Shown in pieces: positions 23,067 to 31,654 of a stretch of 64,000 nucleotides of DNA (its first letter is position 1; each line of letters opens with the position of its first letter). The translations under genes were made by a program, and so were the position numbers. The notes below the pieces were generated by a model. The model saw only the letters and a program-made list of their open reading frames with translations. It was not told where the DNA came from and did not search any database. The DNA comes from DAOUVR01 sp034430535 (GTDB lineage Bacteria > Chloroflexota > Dehalococcoidia > E44-bin15), in assembly GCA_964443325.1 (NCBI GenBank), contig CAYUCL010000003.1, positions 1 through 64,000 of the forward strand, given 5' to 3'.

Positions 23067-24968
23067 TTACACTTCACGAAATTCGCCTTCCACAGTGCCT
23101 CCGTTGTCGTCACTTTGGTATCCGTCACCTTGGTACTCTCCACCGTAGTGGGCCTCAGCCCCAGCATGGCTGTATACCTCCTGACCAATACGTTGCAATA
23201 ATGCCTCAAGCTCCTCCATAGACCTCTTTACCTGGTGAATGTCAGCGCTCTGTAAAGCTGAGCGAAGCGCTGCCACCTTGGCCTCGGCCTCACTTCTAAG
23301 TTCAGGTGGCAACCTCTCTCCCACTTCGCGTAAAGTTTTCTCCGTGGTATAGGCCATATTGTCCGCATGGTTTCTGGTCTCCACTTCTTCGTGTCGGCGC
23401 CGGTCTTCTTCAGCATGCAGTTCTGCCTCATGCACCATCCGGTCGACCTCCTCTTTTAACAGGCCTGAACTGGCGGTGATGGTTATCTTCTGTTCTTTGC
23501 CAGTGCCCTTATCGTGGGCTGAGACATTGAGGATGCCATTGGCATCGATGTCAAAAGCAACCTCAATCTGAGGCATTCCCTTGGGTGCAGGCAGGATGCC
23601 ATCGAGCATAAAGCGCCCTATGGTCTTGTTTTCAGCCGCCATCGACCTTTCGCCCTGGAGCACATGGACATCTACGCTCGGCTGACCGTCCGTCGCAGTG
23701 GTAAAGAGCTGACTCTTCTGAGTGGGGATAGTAGTGTTTCTAGGGATAAGTGCTGTCAACACACCTCCCAAGGTCTCAATACCCAGTGTCAATGGTGTCA
23801 CGTCTAGAAGCAGGACATCCTTTATCTCGCCTTTGAGCACACCTGCCTGGATAGCAGCTCCAACGGCCACTACCTCATCTGGATTAACTCCCTTGTTGGG
23901 TTCCTTGCCAAAGAGCTGTTTCGCTTTATCGACTACCGCTGGCATCCTTGTCTGGCCGCCAACCAGTATCACCTCATCGATGTCACTGGCCTTTAGCCCA
24001 GAATCCGCCATGGCTTGCTTCACCGGCTCGACGGTGCGCTTGATCAAGTCAGCCACCAGTTGCTCCAGCTTAGCCCGAGTGAGGGTCATTGTCAGGTGCT
24101 TGGGTCCGTTTGCATCGGCAGTGATGAACGGCAGATTAATCTCTGTCTGCATCACGGTGGAAAGCTCGCACTTGGCCTTCTCCGCCGCTTCCTTTAGCCG
24201 TTGCAGCGCCATAACGTCCTGCTTCAGGTCAATGCCCTGCTCCCGCTTGAACTCAGCTGCGATCCATTCCATTAGCTTCTGGTCGAAGTCGTCGCCACCG
24301 AGATGGGTATCGCCGTTGGTGGACTTAACCTCGAAGACACCTTCGCCTATCTGCAATACAGAGATATCGAATGTGCCCCCACCGAGGTCAAAAACGGCGA
24401 TGATCCTGTCCCCCTTCTTGTCCAGACCGTATGCCAGAGACGCGGAAGTAGGCTCGTTGATTATCCGCAGAACCTCTAACCCCGCTATCTTGCCAGCGTC
24501 CTTGGTCGCCTGCCGCTGGCTATCATTGAAGTAGGCAGGCACGGTAATGACCGCCTGGGCAATCTTCTCCCCCAATTTCGACTCGGCGTCCTGCTTCAGC
24601 TTCTGCAGCGTCATCGCCGATACTTCAGCCGGTGAGTAGGTATGACCACCCATCGTCACGTGTGCGTCACCGTTGGAGGCTTTCACGATCTTGAATGGCA
24701 TGACTTCGATGTCTCGCTTCACCTCCGGATCATCATATTTGCGACCTATAAGACGTTTTATAGAGAAAACGGTGTTCTCCGGGTTCGTTACCGCTTGGCG
24801 TTTGGCAGCCTGCCCCATATATCGCTCGTTGGTTTTGGTGTTTAGTGCAGCTACCGAAGGCGTGACCCGACCGCCCTCACTATTTTCGATAACCACCGGC
24901 TCACCGGCCTCCATCACTGCCATACATGAGTTGGTGGTTCCCAGGTCTATTCCCAATACCTTAGCCAT
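23067..24968 (-). CDS. dnaK: Molecular chaperone DnaK (Hsp70)
   Basis: 633 residues. The ATPase domain opens with GIDLGTTNSCMAVMEAGEP and carries the phosphate-2 motif DLGGGTFDISVLQ and the adenosine motif VILVGGQTRMPAV. The substrate-binding domain includes DVTPLTLGIETLGG and the helical lid, ending in a Gly/Tyr/Asp-rich flexible tail rather than EEVD, as is normal for bacterial DnaK. It assists folding with DnaJ and GrpE, whose genes are not in this window. An ideal AAAGGAGG lies upstream of the ATG. No CIRCE element is seen upstream. Confidence 0.98.
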   Translation of the reverse strand: MAKVLGIDLGTTNSCMAVMEAGEPVVIENSEGGRVTPSVAALNTKTNERYMGQAAKRQAVTNPENTVFSIKRLIGRKYDDPEVKRDIEVMPFKIVKASNGDAHVTMGGHTYSPAEVSAMTLQKLKQDAESKLGEKIAQAVITVPAYFNDSQRQATKDAGKIAGLEVLRIINEPTSASLAYGLDKKGDRIIAVFDLGGGTFDISVLQIGEGVFEVKSTNGDTHLGGDDFDQKLMEWIAAEFKREQGIDLKQDVMALQRLKEAAEKAKCELSTVMQTEINLPFITADANGPKHLTMTLTRAKLEQLVADLIKRTVEPVKQAMADSGLKASDIDEVILVGGQTRMPAVVDKAKQLFGKEPNKGVNPDEVVAVGAAIQAGVLKGEIKDVLLLDVTPLTLGIETLGGVLTALIPRNTTIPTQKSQLFTTATDGQPSVDVHVLQGERSMAAENKTIGRFMLDGILPAPKGMPQIEVAFDIDANGILNVSAHDKGTGKEQKITITASSGLLKEEVDRMVHEAELHAEEDRRRHEEVETRNHADNMAYTTEKTLREVGERLPPELRSEAEAKVAALRSALQSADIHQVKRSMEELEALLQRIGQEVYSHAGAEAHYGGEYQGDGYQSDDNGGTVEGEFREV

Positions 24969-25150
24969 TTTCTATTCCTCCTTTTTTTATTACGTTCTTA
25001 GGTTATTTTCTTGGCTCTTGATGGACTAACAGCTTCTCTTCCACTAGATGCGACTACTTTAGCCGCTCGCAGAACTCTATCATGGAGCTTATATTCATTG
25101 CACAGTACCGCCATGACTTTGCCTTCCTCCGGTTCTACTCTGGTCTAGCC

Positions 25151-25393
25151 TCAACAGTCGTCCAACTTGTCATGACTGATATTCGGCACCACAGGGAGTT
25201 CAAGGAGCGTGGATGTGTCGCGTTCCCACGTGGAACCCCGCCAGTAATTCTGGAATTCCTTCTTCGCGCCGCAGTACTTGCATACGCCTTTACTTATAGG
25301 CCCCACTGGTGTTTCGATTATCCAGTAGTGTTGGCACTTTTCTTTTCTACCTCTCTTTTCTTTGGGCTTGCTCTTAGTTCTATTTACCATCAC
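25151..25393 (-). CDS. Small basic protein with a zinc-finger-like motif
   Basis: 80 residues, no family I can name. A Lys/Arg-rich start (KSKPKEKRGRKEK) is followed by CQHYWIIETPVGPISKGVC, then KYCGAKKEFQNYW. The C/H-H and CxxC arrangement (CQH..., CKYC) looks like one zinc-binding site. The ATG at 25393 follows a GGGGG stretch. Probably a nucleic-acid-binding or regulatory protein. Its convincing motif spacing is the evidence that it is a real gene. Confidence 0.6.
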   Translation of the reverse strand: MMVNRTKSKPKEKRGRKEKCQHYWIIETPVGPISKGVCKYCGAKKEFQNYWRGSTWERDTSTLLELPVVPNISHDKLDDC

Positions 25394-25756
25394 ATACCCC
25401 CAGCCTAATTGCTAAAACTATACTAGGATAAAAGATAACCTTTGTATGCGACTTTTATCTCATTGGGGGCGTAACGACTGAAGGACACTGCTAAATACAA
25501 GGCTGACTTGGGCAATACAAGGGGATTGCATAGAGGACGACACGGAGGTAGTTGACTACGGAAGGCAGTTTGCTCCTATTACAGGTCTGACAGCCAGCTA
25601 GCAATGGTTTGTAATATAGACACAACCGTATGACGCCTATAGGAAAGAGCTTACATTTGTCTCAGTGTGCATATGACGACCGGAAAATGCTTTAGGGGTA
25701 TGAAACTGACATTAAGCCAGCAAAGAAGGAATTAGGAAAGGAAGATGTAGAGATTG
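25394..25756. other. Intergenic stretch without a supported gene
   Basis: No promoter, RNA or repeat stands out. A short closed frame on the plus strand at about 25702-25772, reading DIKPAKKELGKEDVEIASAL, has a protein-like composition but no start codon and may be a gene remnant. Confidence 0.4.
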
Positions 25757-25963
25757 CTAGTGCCCTTCGATAACTATCTCAAATGGGCATGTTATAGCTT
25801 CGGTGGGGCAAACAGCTTCGCACATCGTGCACCACTGGCAGTCTTCGGTTGCGACAACGGTGACAACCTTATCGACTATCACTAAAGCACCGCACAGGCA
25901 TACATTAACGCATAAACCGCACCCATTACACTTTTCCAAATCTACGGTGGGCATCTCAATCAT
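25757..25963 (-). CDS. Ferredoxin with two [4Fe-4S] clusters
   Basis: 68 residues with two cluster-binding motifs, CNGCGLCVNVC near residue 12 and CQWCTMCEAVCP near residue 42. It is a small electron carrier of the bacterial 2[4Fe-4S] type. The second motif has the CxxCxxCxxxCP form, and the first lacks the usual Pro after the last Cys. It lies beside a Crp-type regulator and the oxygen-defence genes, so it may donate electrons there, but the partner is unknown. Confidence 0.9.
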   Translation of the reverse strand: MIEMPTVDLEKCNGCGLCVNVCLCGALVIVDKVVTVVATEDCQWCTMCEAVCPTEAITCPFEIVIEGH

Positions 25964-26028
25964 TGCTATTAATCACCATCCGTAATCATGTTATCACCAT
26001 AGCCGACTAGTTTACTGTGACCTTTGTC

Positions 26029-26700
26029 TCAATCATACGTCCCCACCATTTCTTCGAGCGCTTCTTTATTGGTAATTACGATGCGTTGGCGGTCCAGCTT
26101 GATCGCTCCTTCATCCTCCAAAGCCTTGAGCGCTCTGCCCACAACCTCACGTACAGTGCCCGCCATAGCGGCCATATCTTGCTGTGTAAGCCGTGGCCGG
26201 GGACCTGTCCCATCACCAGCGTTCTCCAAGAGTATCTTGGCAACCCTGCCAGTAACGCGTCTGAAGGATAAGTCCTCTACCAGTGACCCGAGTTGACGCA
26301 CCTGGCTGGCCAGGACTGTATTAACGTTCAGGGCTACCCGTGAGTGATTGCGCAAGATAATCTCCACATTGCTTTTTCTTATCCCGTAGAGGCTCACTGG
26401 CCCCATGGCCTGAGCGCTGGCCGGGTTTGGTCCGCCATCAAAGACGGCGACATCGTTAAAGGACTCACCGGGACGTATGAGGCTGAGGATCTGCTCTTTG
26501 CCATCAGCCGATGTCTTGAACACCTTTACCACGCCGGAAACAACAAAGTACAGCGCCTCAGCAGGCTTTCCTTCAACCAGAATCATCTCTCCTCTCTCAG
26601 CCTTTTTCTCAAAGATGAATTCCCTGATTGAATCAAGCTCACCAAGGCTAACCCCAGAGAAGTATGGGATAGACTGCAGAAACTCAATCTCAATCGCCAT
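26029..26700 (-). CDS. Crp/Fnr-family transcriptional regulator
   Basis: 223 residues: N-terminal cyclic-nucleotide-binding-like beta barrel (about 10-120, with GEMILVEGKPAEALYFV and RPGESFNDVAVFDGG), a dimerisation helix, and a C-terminal winged helix (TQQDMAAMAGTVREVVGRAL). There is no N-terminal Cys cluster, so it is not an FNR-type iron-sulfur sensor. The effector is unknown. It is read toward the ferredoxin gene and follows the ferritin-like and oxidative-stress genes on the same strand, which makes it a candidate regulator of them. Confidence 0.92.
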   Translation of the reverse strand: MAIEIEFLQSIPYFSGVSLGELDSIREFIFEKKAERGEMILVEGKPAEALYFVVSGVVKVFKTSADGKEQILSLIRPGESFNDVAVFDGGPNPASAQAMGPVSLYGIRKSNVEIILRNHSRVALNVNTVLASQVRQLGSLVEDLSFRRVTGRVAKILLENAGDGTGPRPRLTQQDMAAMAGTVREVVGRALKALEDEGAIKLDRQRIVITNKEALEEMVGTYD

Positions 26701-26782
26701 ATCTACAAACTCAGACCACCGCTACAAGTATGTAATAGTCTTTGCTTCCATCGTCTGCATCATATGGGGCAGAATGGCTTGA

Positions 26783-27628
26783 TTATCCCTGCCCTTCTTC
26801 CTCCTTTAGCAAGTCGCTAAATATATCAGCATGGTATACTTCGTGGTCTCTAATTCGGACTAAAAGATTTTTTAAATCGGTTTCTTCGATCTCCTTAGCA
26901 GCGCGATCGTACTCTGCAGCTACCTCTCGCTCGATCTTGATATCTGCCCGAAGCATATCGGCTGTATTTGTCGATTGGTCAACCTCGAGGTGCTCGATTC
27001 TAGGATTGCCACCGGCGTCAACCAGCTCCTCCGCCAGCCAGCCCAGATGCTGCATCTCGTTGATAGCCTGATCCTCCATTTGCCGCTTAACTTCCTTATT
27101 AGGCGATGTGTAGGAATGAAGTAGATACTGAAGGACGACGGTGTATTCATGTTCAATACCCCAGTTTAGAACACGCGTCACCCTGTGTTTGTTACCGCCC
27201 CTCACATCCTTGGCCCCTTCCTTCTGCGCCTTTTCCACGAAGTGTTCGAATTTACTGTGGTGTGCTTCTTCGTCAGACAAGATACGCTGCAATAGTCGTT
27301 TGATTTTACGATCGTCAATCAGGTTAATGTGTTCTTTGTATGGATTCATAGCGTCTTCTTCCAGAAGCACGCCATTTTTCATCCAGTCAGCCACCGACTT
27401 GCCTTCCATTCGCATTTTGCCCCGCTCCAAACTGGGGATACCACCCATCTCAACTATCGCCTCAGCCAACCAGTCTAAGTGGCGCATTTCCTCTCTGGCG
27501 ATGGCCTCGATCTCACATGCCATCTCGCCCTCCCCCATAGCATAGGCGTGGGTTAGATACTGAATGATGGCGCCGTGCTCGCCTTCAAGGTCCTGATTGA
27601 GAAGCTGGATAATTTTTTCTTTATCCAT
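26783..27628 (-). CDS. Double ferritin-like domain protein (rubrerythrin/bacterioferritin-like)
   Basis: The ATG at 27628 has GGAGG five bases upstream, and the ATG 12 bases earlier overlaps that site, so the product is 281 residues. It contains two ferritin-like four-helix domains in tandem. Copy one: EGEHGAIIQYLTHAY, EEMRHLDWLAE, SDEEAHHSKFE. Copy two: GIEHEYTVVLQYLLHSY, NEMQHLGWLAEE, RDHEVYHADIF. Each has the E...ExxH...E...ExxH ligands for a di-iron site, giving two potential centres per chain. It probably stores iron or detoxifies peroxide. No rubredoxin domain is attached. Confidence 0.85.
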   Translation of the reverse strand: MDKEKIIQLLNQDLEGEHGAIIQYLTHAYAMGEGEMACEIEAIAREEMRHLDWLAEAIVEMGGIPSLERGKMRMEGKSVADWMKNGVLLEEDAMNPYKEHINLIDDRKIKRLLQRILSDEEAHHSKFEHFVEKAQKEGAKDVRGGNKHRVTRVLNWGIEHEYTVVLQYLLHSYTSPNKEVKRQMEDQAINEMQHLGWLAEELVDAGGNPRIEHLEVDQSTNTADMLRADIKIEREVAAEYDRAAKEIEETDLKNLLVRIRDHEVYHADIFSDLLKEEEGQG

Positions 27629-27757
27629 AGCTGCCTCCATGTTTCACGTATTTGACCAACGGTGCTCCGACAATCGCTACATATTACCGCCATACGGAGA
27701 AGATCAATCCCCACCCTTGACAACAAATATACCTTATGTAAAGTATAATGCCTAGCT

Positions 27758-27979
27758 TTATTCTATTAGCTCGGCACCCTTCGCGGTAAGCTCGAAACTT
27801 TCACCCTTCTGACTAGCTAATCCAGCTTCGTTCAGCTCTCGAAGCCCACTCCTGACTCTAAACAAGGGTAAACCAGCATCTTTGGCAATCTCTTCAGGGG
27901 ATACCAGTCCTGATTTAATAGCGCGAAGCATTTTGGTGCCTGAATCAGTAGGTTTACCATCTGGGCTTATGCATGCCAT
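27758..27979 (-). CDS. Small winged-helix protein
   Basis: 73 residues that are almost only a winged helix-turn-helix: VSPEEIAKDAGLPLFRVRSG (helix-turn-helix) followed by LRELNEAGLASQKGESFELT (wing). It resembles the small MarR/ArsR-like regulators found next to redox genes. It starts 25 bases after the peroxiredoxin stop, on the same strand, and so is probably cotranscribed. Regulatory targets are unknown. Confidence 0.75.
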   Translation of the reverse strand: MACISPDGKPTDSGTKMLRAIKSGLVSPEEIAKDAGLPLFRVRSGLRELNEAGLASQKGESFELTAKGAELIE

Positions 27980-28003
27980 ATCCTTCTCCTTGACTGCACA
28001 TCT

Positions 28004-28654
28004 CTAAAGCTTCTTCTTGCAAAGATACCAATCCACACACTCGTAACCTTGCTTTACTCTCTCCTCTGCCATCTCCTGTGTGTTGGGTGGAGGAACCACT
28101 ACCATATCACCCGGTCTCCAATTAGCTGGAGTAGCTACCGCATGTTTGTCTGTAGTTTGCAGTGCGTCAACTATCCGAAGTATCTCATCCATGTTTCTAC
28201 CAGTGGTGAGTGGGTAATACAGTATTGTGCGGATGATCTGCTTGTCATCGATAATAAACACGCACCTGACGGTCTCAGTTTTGCTCTGACCTGGATGAAT
28301 CATCCCATAGGCCATAGAAACCTCTTTATTAAGATCAGCGATAATGGGGAACGGTATCTTGATCCCTATTTTCTCCTCTATATTACGCACCCAGGCGATG
28401 TGTGAGGAGGTGCTGTCAACGCTCAAACCAAGCAGATTCACACCGCGTTTCTCCAACTCCGGATAGATTTCGGCGAAGGCCATGAACTCGGTAGTGCAAA
28501 CTGGAGTGAAATCCGCCGGATGAGAGAACAAAATCAACCAACTTCCCTTAAAGTCCTCCAGCTTCAGTACCCCTTGAGTAGTTACCGCTTGGAAGTCTGG
28601 CGCTGCCTCACCTATCCGCGGAAGTCTAACCTCCTGTTCCTGTGAGTGTTCCAT
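28004..28654 (-). CDS. Peroxiredoxin, Prx6/1-Cys-type
   Basis: 216 residues. The peroxidatic Cys lies in HPADFTPVCTTEFMAFAEIY near residue 54, with the conserved T and the downstream Arg. It has the long C-terminal extension (TPANWRPGDMVVVPPPNT) of the Prx6 subfamily. Additional cysteines near the C-terminus (YECVDWYLCKKKL) may act as resolving Cys, as in archaeal members. It reduces hydrogen and organic peroxides. It sits in the oxygen-defence series with superoxide reductase and flavodiiron protein, all in one direction. Confidence 0.93.
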   Translation of the reverse strand: MEHSQEQEVRLPRIGEAAPDFQAVTTQGVLKLEDFKGSWLILFSHPADFTPVCTTEFMAFAEIYPELEKRGVNLLGLSVDSTSSHIAWVRNIEEKIGIKIPFPIIADLNKEVSMAYGMIHPGQSKTETVRCVFIIDDKQIIRTILYYPLTTGRNMDEILRIVDALQTTDKHAVATPANWRPGDMVVVPPPNTQEMAEERVKQGYECVDWYLCKKKL

Positions 28655-28722
28655 TTTGCCCCTCCTTCAATTGATCTTTTTACTCCCCTCGTGGCCATTT
28701 ACTTGGCCTGTTCACATCTCTC

Positions 28723-29070
28723 TTAAATATCCATGCAGTTTTCCCATACCCCATGTATATTGCAGTAAGCAAGAGCACAAAACGATTTGAATTCTGCTAC
28801 CGATGCCTGAAATCTTATGTTGGGATTGGCATAGCCTGGCGCAAAAGCAGATCGACCGAGATCGATAACCTGGCCATCTTTTTTAACGCCGAAGACCTCT
28901 ATCCAGGCGATATGATGCTCAGTGGTGTTCGGGTGCGGAACTTCCTTACCCACCATTACGTGGATTATGTCAGCCCCACCTTCACCTTTACCCTTGCCTA
29001 CCTCAATAACCGGTACATGCTTCTCCTTCCCTTCTGCCTCCGGACTCTTCAAAATGTCTGCGAATTTCAT
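28723..29070 (-). CDS. Superoxide reductase (neelaredoxin-type, class II)
   Basis: 115 residues, lacking the N-terminal desulforedoxin domain. The iron ligands are visible: EGKEKHVP (Glu/Lys/His), VPHPNTTEHHIAWIEVF (the paired histidines) and CNIHGVWE (Cys and His). The enzyme reduces superoxide to hydrogen peroxide without making oxygen, with electrons from rubredoxin. The rubredoxin-bearing fusion two genes upstream is a likely donor. The next gene on the strand is a peroxiredoxin, which would remove the peroxide formed. Confidence 0.94.
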   Translation of the reverse strand: MKFADILKSPEAEGKEKHVPVIEVGKGKGEGGADIIHVMVGKEVPHPNTTEHHIAWIEVFGVKKDGQVIDLGRSAFAPGYANPNIRFQASVAEFKSFCALAYCNIHGVWENCMDI

Positions 29071-29132
29071 CTTCCCTACCCCCTTAATTCTATAGGTTTA
29101 TCGAATCTACATACCTTCGGTCAAGACTACCG

Positions 29133-30317
29133 CTAATCGAAGTTATGCTCTTTGTGCTTTTGGGCAATAGTGTCAGCCATACTGTCAAGGGCCTTAAAAT
29201 CATCTTCCTTTGGGAACCCCTTGCTGATAACCGGCTCCAATAGCTCTACCTTCAAGTTAGGAATCATTCCAAGTAGTTGTTCCACAGCCTTTCCTCCCCA
29301 ACCAAAAGAGCCAATGATAGAGGCGAATTTCAGATTAGGCCTTAGGGCATTAGCCAGAAATGCGGCATAGGCAACATTCGGGTGCGCGCCGGCTAAAACT
29401 GTAGGCGTACCTAGAACAACTGTCGCCGCATCCACCAATGCCATAGCAAGTTTTCCAATGTCAGTCACTGTGAGATCGAATTGTCTCACCGTGACGCCCC
29501 TTTGGACCAAGGCTTCCACAAGGTACTCAACCATACTACGGGTGCTGTCATGCATCGAAACATAGGGTAATACGACGATGTTTCTTGGCTCGCCGAAGGC
29601 CCAGCTATGATATGCTTTGGTGATGAACTCTGGCCTGTCGTACATAGGACCGTGGCTAGGAGCGATGATATCGATTGCGTATTCTTTTATTTTGTCCAAG
29701 TTCTTCTGGATAGTCGTTCTGAAGGGCATCATGATTTCCCCATAGTACCTCTTGGCTGCCTCATATACTTGCCCTTCATCTGTGACGTACAAATCAGTTG
29801 TAGCCAAATGAGAGCCGAAGAAATCACAAGTGAAGAGTATTCTGTCTTCTCTCAAGTAGGTAAGCATTGTCTCCGGCCAGTGAACCCAGGGGGCATGGAT
29901 AAACTCCAGGGTTCTATCTCCCAGCGAGATGGTGTCTTTATCATTGACCGTTATGAACTTGTCCTCTGGAATCATGAATAGGTCTATAAGCATCCCTTTG
30001 CATTTGGGTGTGGCAACGACCTTTGCCTCAGGGTATTTCTCGATGATTTGTGGAATGGCGCCCGAATGGTCCTGCTCAGCATGATTAGCAATAAGATAGT
30101 CTATATTCACAATGCCAAGCTGGTTCAGATTGTTCGTCAGGGTATTCTGCATAGTGGGGTCTACCGTGTCAATGAGAGCCGTCTTCTGGCTGCCTTTGAC
30201 TATATATGAGTTATAACTCGTTCCATCGGGAAGTGGTATGAGTGAGTCAAATAGCCGTCTATCCCAGTCGGTTGCCCCCACACAATAAATTCCAGGTCTT
30301 ATTTCTCTAGTTTTCAT
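29133..30317 (-). CDS. Flavodiiron protein (FprA-type A flavoprotein)
   Basis: The start at 30317 lies one base past the TAG of the upstream gene (TAGGATG), with AGGATGGAG as its ribosome site, giving 394 residues. Residues to about 250 are a metallo-beta-lactamase-like diiron domain (NHAEQDHSGAIP, VHWPETMLTYL, DFFGSH, SHGPMY). The rest is a flavodoxin-like FMN domain (VVLPYVSMHDSTRSM, GSFGWGGKAVEQL). The enzyme reduces oxygen to water or NO to nitrous oxide, using rubredoxin electrons. It is adjacent to and coupled with the flavin reductase-rubredoxin gene, the known partner in Moorella. Confidence 0.95.
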   Translation of the reverse strand: MKTREIRPGIYCVGATDWDRRLFDSLIPLPDGTSYNSYIVKGSQKTALIDTVDPTMQNTLTNNLNQLGIVNIDYLIANHAEQDHSGAIPQIIEKYPEAKVVATPKCKGMLIDLFMIPEDKFITVNDKDTISLGDRTLEFIHAPWVHWPETMLTYLREDRILFTCDFFGSHLATTDLYVTDEGQVYEAAKRYYGEIMMPFRTTIQKNLDKIKEYAIDIIAPSHGPMYDRPEFITKAYHSWAFGEPRNIVVLPYVSMHDSTRSMVEYLVEALVQRGVTVRQFDLTVTDIGKLAMALVDAATVVLGTPTVLAGAHPNVAYAAFLANALRPNLKFASIIGSFGWGGKAVEQLLGMIPNLKVELLEPVISKGFPKEDDFKALDSMADTIAQKHKEHNFD

Positions 30318-30318
30318 C

Positions 30319-31005
30319 CTACTCCATCCTTTCGAAATCGCTCTTAGCAGCCCCGCAGACGGGACATACCCAGTCATCGGGTATTTCTTCAAAAGGTGTG
30401 CCCGGTGCTATGCCGCCGTCTGGGTCTCCTAACTCAGGGTCATAAATGTAGCCACAAACAGTGCATTTGTATTTTGCCATTTTGGGTGTCACATCCTTCT
30501 TCTCCTCGATATAGCTCGGGGCGGTCTTGGGAGTGGTGCCTCGCTTAACCTGATGATAGTAAGCATAGGTCATAGGTTCGCCTTCCTTAATTACATCTGC
30601 CGCTATAAGCTCTGCTACAAAAATAGTGTGAGTTCCTATATCTAGCTCTCCTATTACCTTTGCCTCTATATAAGCAAGGGTATTGTCAATGACCACTGGG
30701 CATTTAGTCTCACCTATCTTATAATTTATGCCGTCAAACTTATCTATATCTCGGCCTGACTTGAAGCCAAAGTGACCGACAAAGGAGAGGGGTGTATCTT
30801 GGGAAAGGACAGATGCCGTCAGAACACGGCTTTCCTTGATATACTCGTGGGTTAGATTCCCTTTGTTGATGCTAACGGCAATGGTCGGCGGCTCAGACGT
30901 AATTTGGAAAACGGTGTTGGCTATTTGCCCATTGATCCTATCTCCCTTCCTTGAGCTTACTACATACAAGCCATAAGACAACTTATGCAAAGCCTTAAGA
31001 TTCAT
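30319..31005 (-). CDS. hrb: Flavin reductase-rubredoxin fusion (high-molecular-weight rubredoxin, Hrb)
   Basis: 228 residues. Residues 1-165 are a flavin reductase domain (SYGLYVVSSRKGDRINGQIA and TVFQITSEPPTIAVSINKG), and residues 176-228 are rubredoxin with CTVCGYIYDP and CPVCGAAKSDF. This architecture is the Hrb protein of acetogens, which passes electrons from NAD(P)H to flavodiiron protein. It is translationally linked to the flavodiiron gene downstream. A sigma70-type promoter lies about 100 bases upstream and GAAGGAGGTGATAG precedes the ATG. Confidence 0.94.
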   Translation of the reverse strand: MNLKALHKLSYGLYVVSSRKGDRINGQIANTVFQITSEPPTIAVSINKGNLTHEYIKESRVLTASVLSQDTPLSFVGHFGFKSGRDIDKFDGINYKIGETKCPVVIDNTLAYIEAKVIGELDIGTHTIFVAELIAADVIKEGEPMTYAYYHQVKRGTTPKTAPSYIEEKKDVTPKMAKYKCTVCGYIYDPELGDPDGGIAPGTPFEEIPDDWVCPVCGAAKSDFERME

Positions 31006-31102
31006 CTATCACCTCCTTCATAAATAATTTTCATGTTCCCTCATACAAGATGCAGAGTTACTGAACCCTGTTTAATGAATGCCATAACGATAACTATTAC
31101 TA

Positions 31103-31131
31103 ATTATCAATTATATTGCTTATTTTGTCAA
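31103..31131 (-). promoter_or_regulatory. Sigma70-type promoter of the oxygen-defence operon
   Basis: TTGACA (31126-31131), 17 bases, GATAAT (31103-31108) on the minus strand, about 100 bases before the hrb ATG. A GATAA-N10-TTATC dyad overlaps and follows the -10 box (31089-31108) and could be a regulator site. This is inference. Confidence 0.65.
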
Positions 31132-31654
31132 GATAGCTCAAGTTCTTCCTATTGTCAGTACTACTGAATGCTCTTTCTCTCTTTCTTGATAGCAATCTGA
31201 ATTGCCGCGGGTCTTCACGTCGGTTGTCAGTGGGATGTATTATGAGCTTATGCTTATCGCACGTCAATACTTCCTACCCGCTCATCTGATTGGCCATACC
31301 GCACCCCTTCAATATGATACTTGCTTCGCAGCGTCCATGTCATTTGCACCTACCTACAAACCGTGATATGTAATTTGTGAAATACCCCAGAACCTCATAA
31401 TAAACAGCTTCGTTAAGGACAAACCTCACGATGGCGAAAAGATGTCATTCTGAGCCTGAACGAAGTGCTCGCAGCCGGGGTAGGTTGGAGCATCCGCTCC
31501 AACAGTTCCTGGAGCAGACGCTCCAGGCCACCCTATGTCTTTAGTTAGGTGGTTTTGAGTACTATCGGGATACATGTCATACACTGTGGTATGATTGGGC
31601 GATGCGATCAGTCCGCTGGGAACTTAAGGATCAACTCTAGGAGGCATTACTACG
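31132..31654. other. Gene-free region with a dispersed repeat element
   Basis: No gene is supported between the hrb promoter and the ABC transporter. At 31443-31466 there is a GTCATTCTGAGCCTGAACGA sequence of a type often seen as scattered repeats in Chloroflexota genomes, followed by a paired-hairpin element (31484-31527, described separately). Confidence 0.5.
31478..31527 (+). repeat. Double-hairpin palindromic repeat, copy 1
   Basis: Two adjacent perfect hairpins: GTTGGAGC-ATCC-GCTCCAAC (31484-31503) and CCTGGAGC-AGAC-GCTCCAGG (31508-31527), preceded by GGGTAGG-like sequence. An element with the same leading GGGTAGGTTGGAGC and the same two-hairpin plan, inverted, lies at 52390-52447. Resembles REP/MITE-like intergenic repeats. 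Confidence 0.65.

Noticed and set aside
24969..25150. CIRCE heat-shock operator before dnaK
   Set aside because: The TTAGCACTC-N9-GAGTGCTAA pattern is not present.
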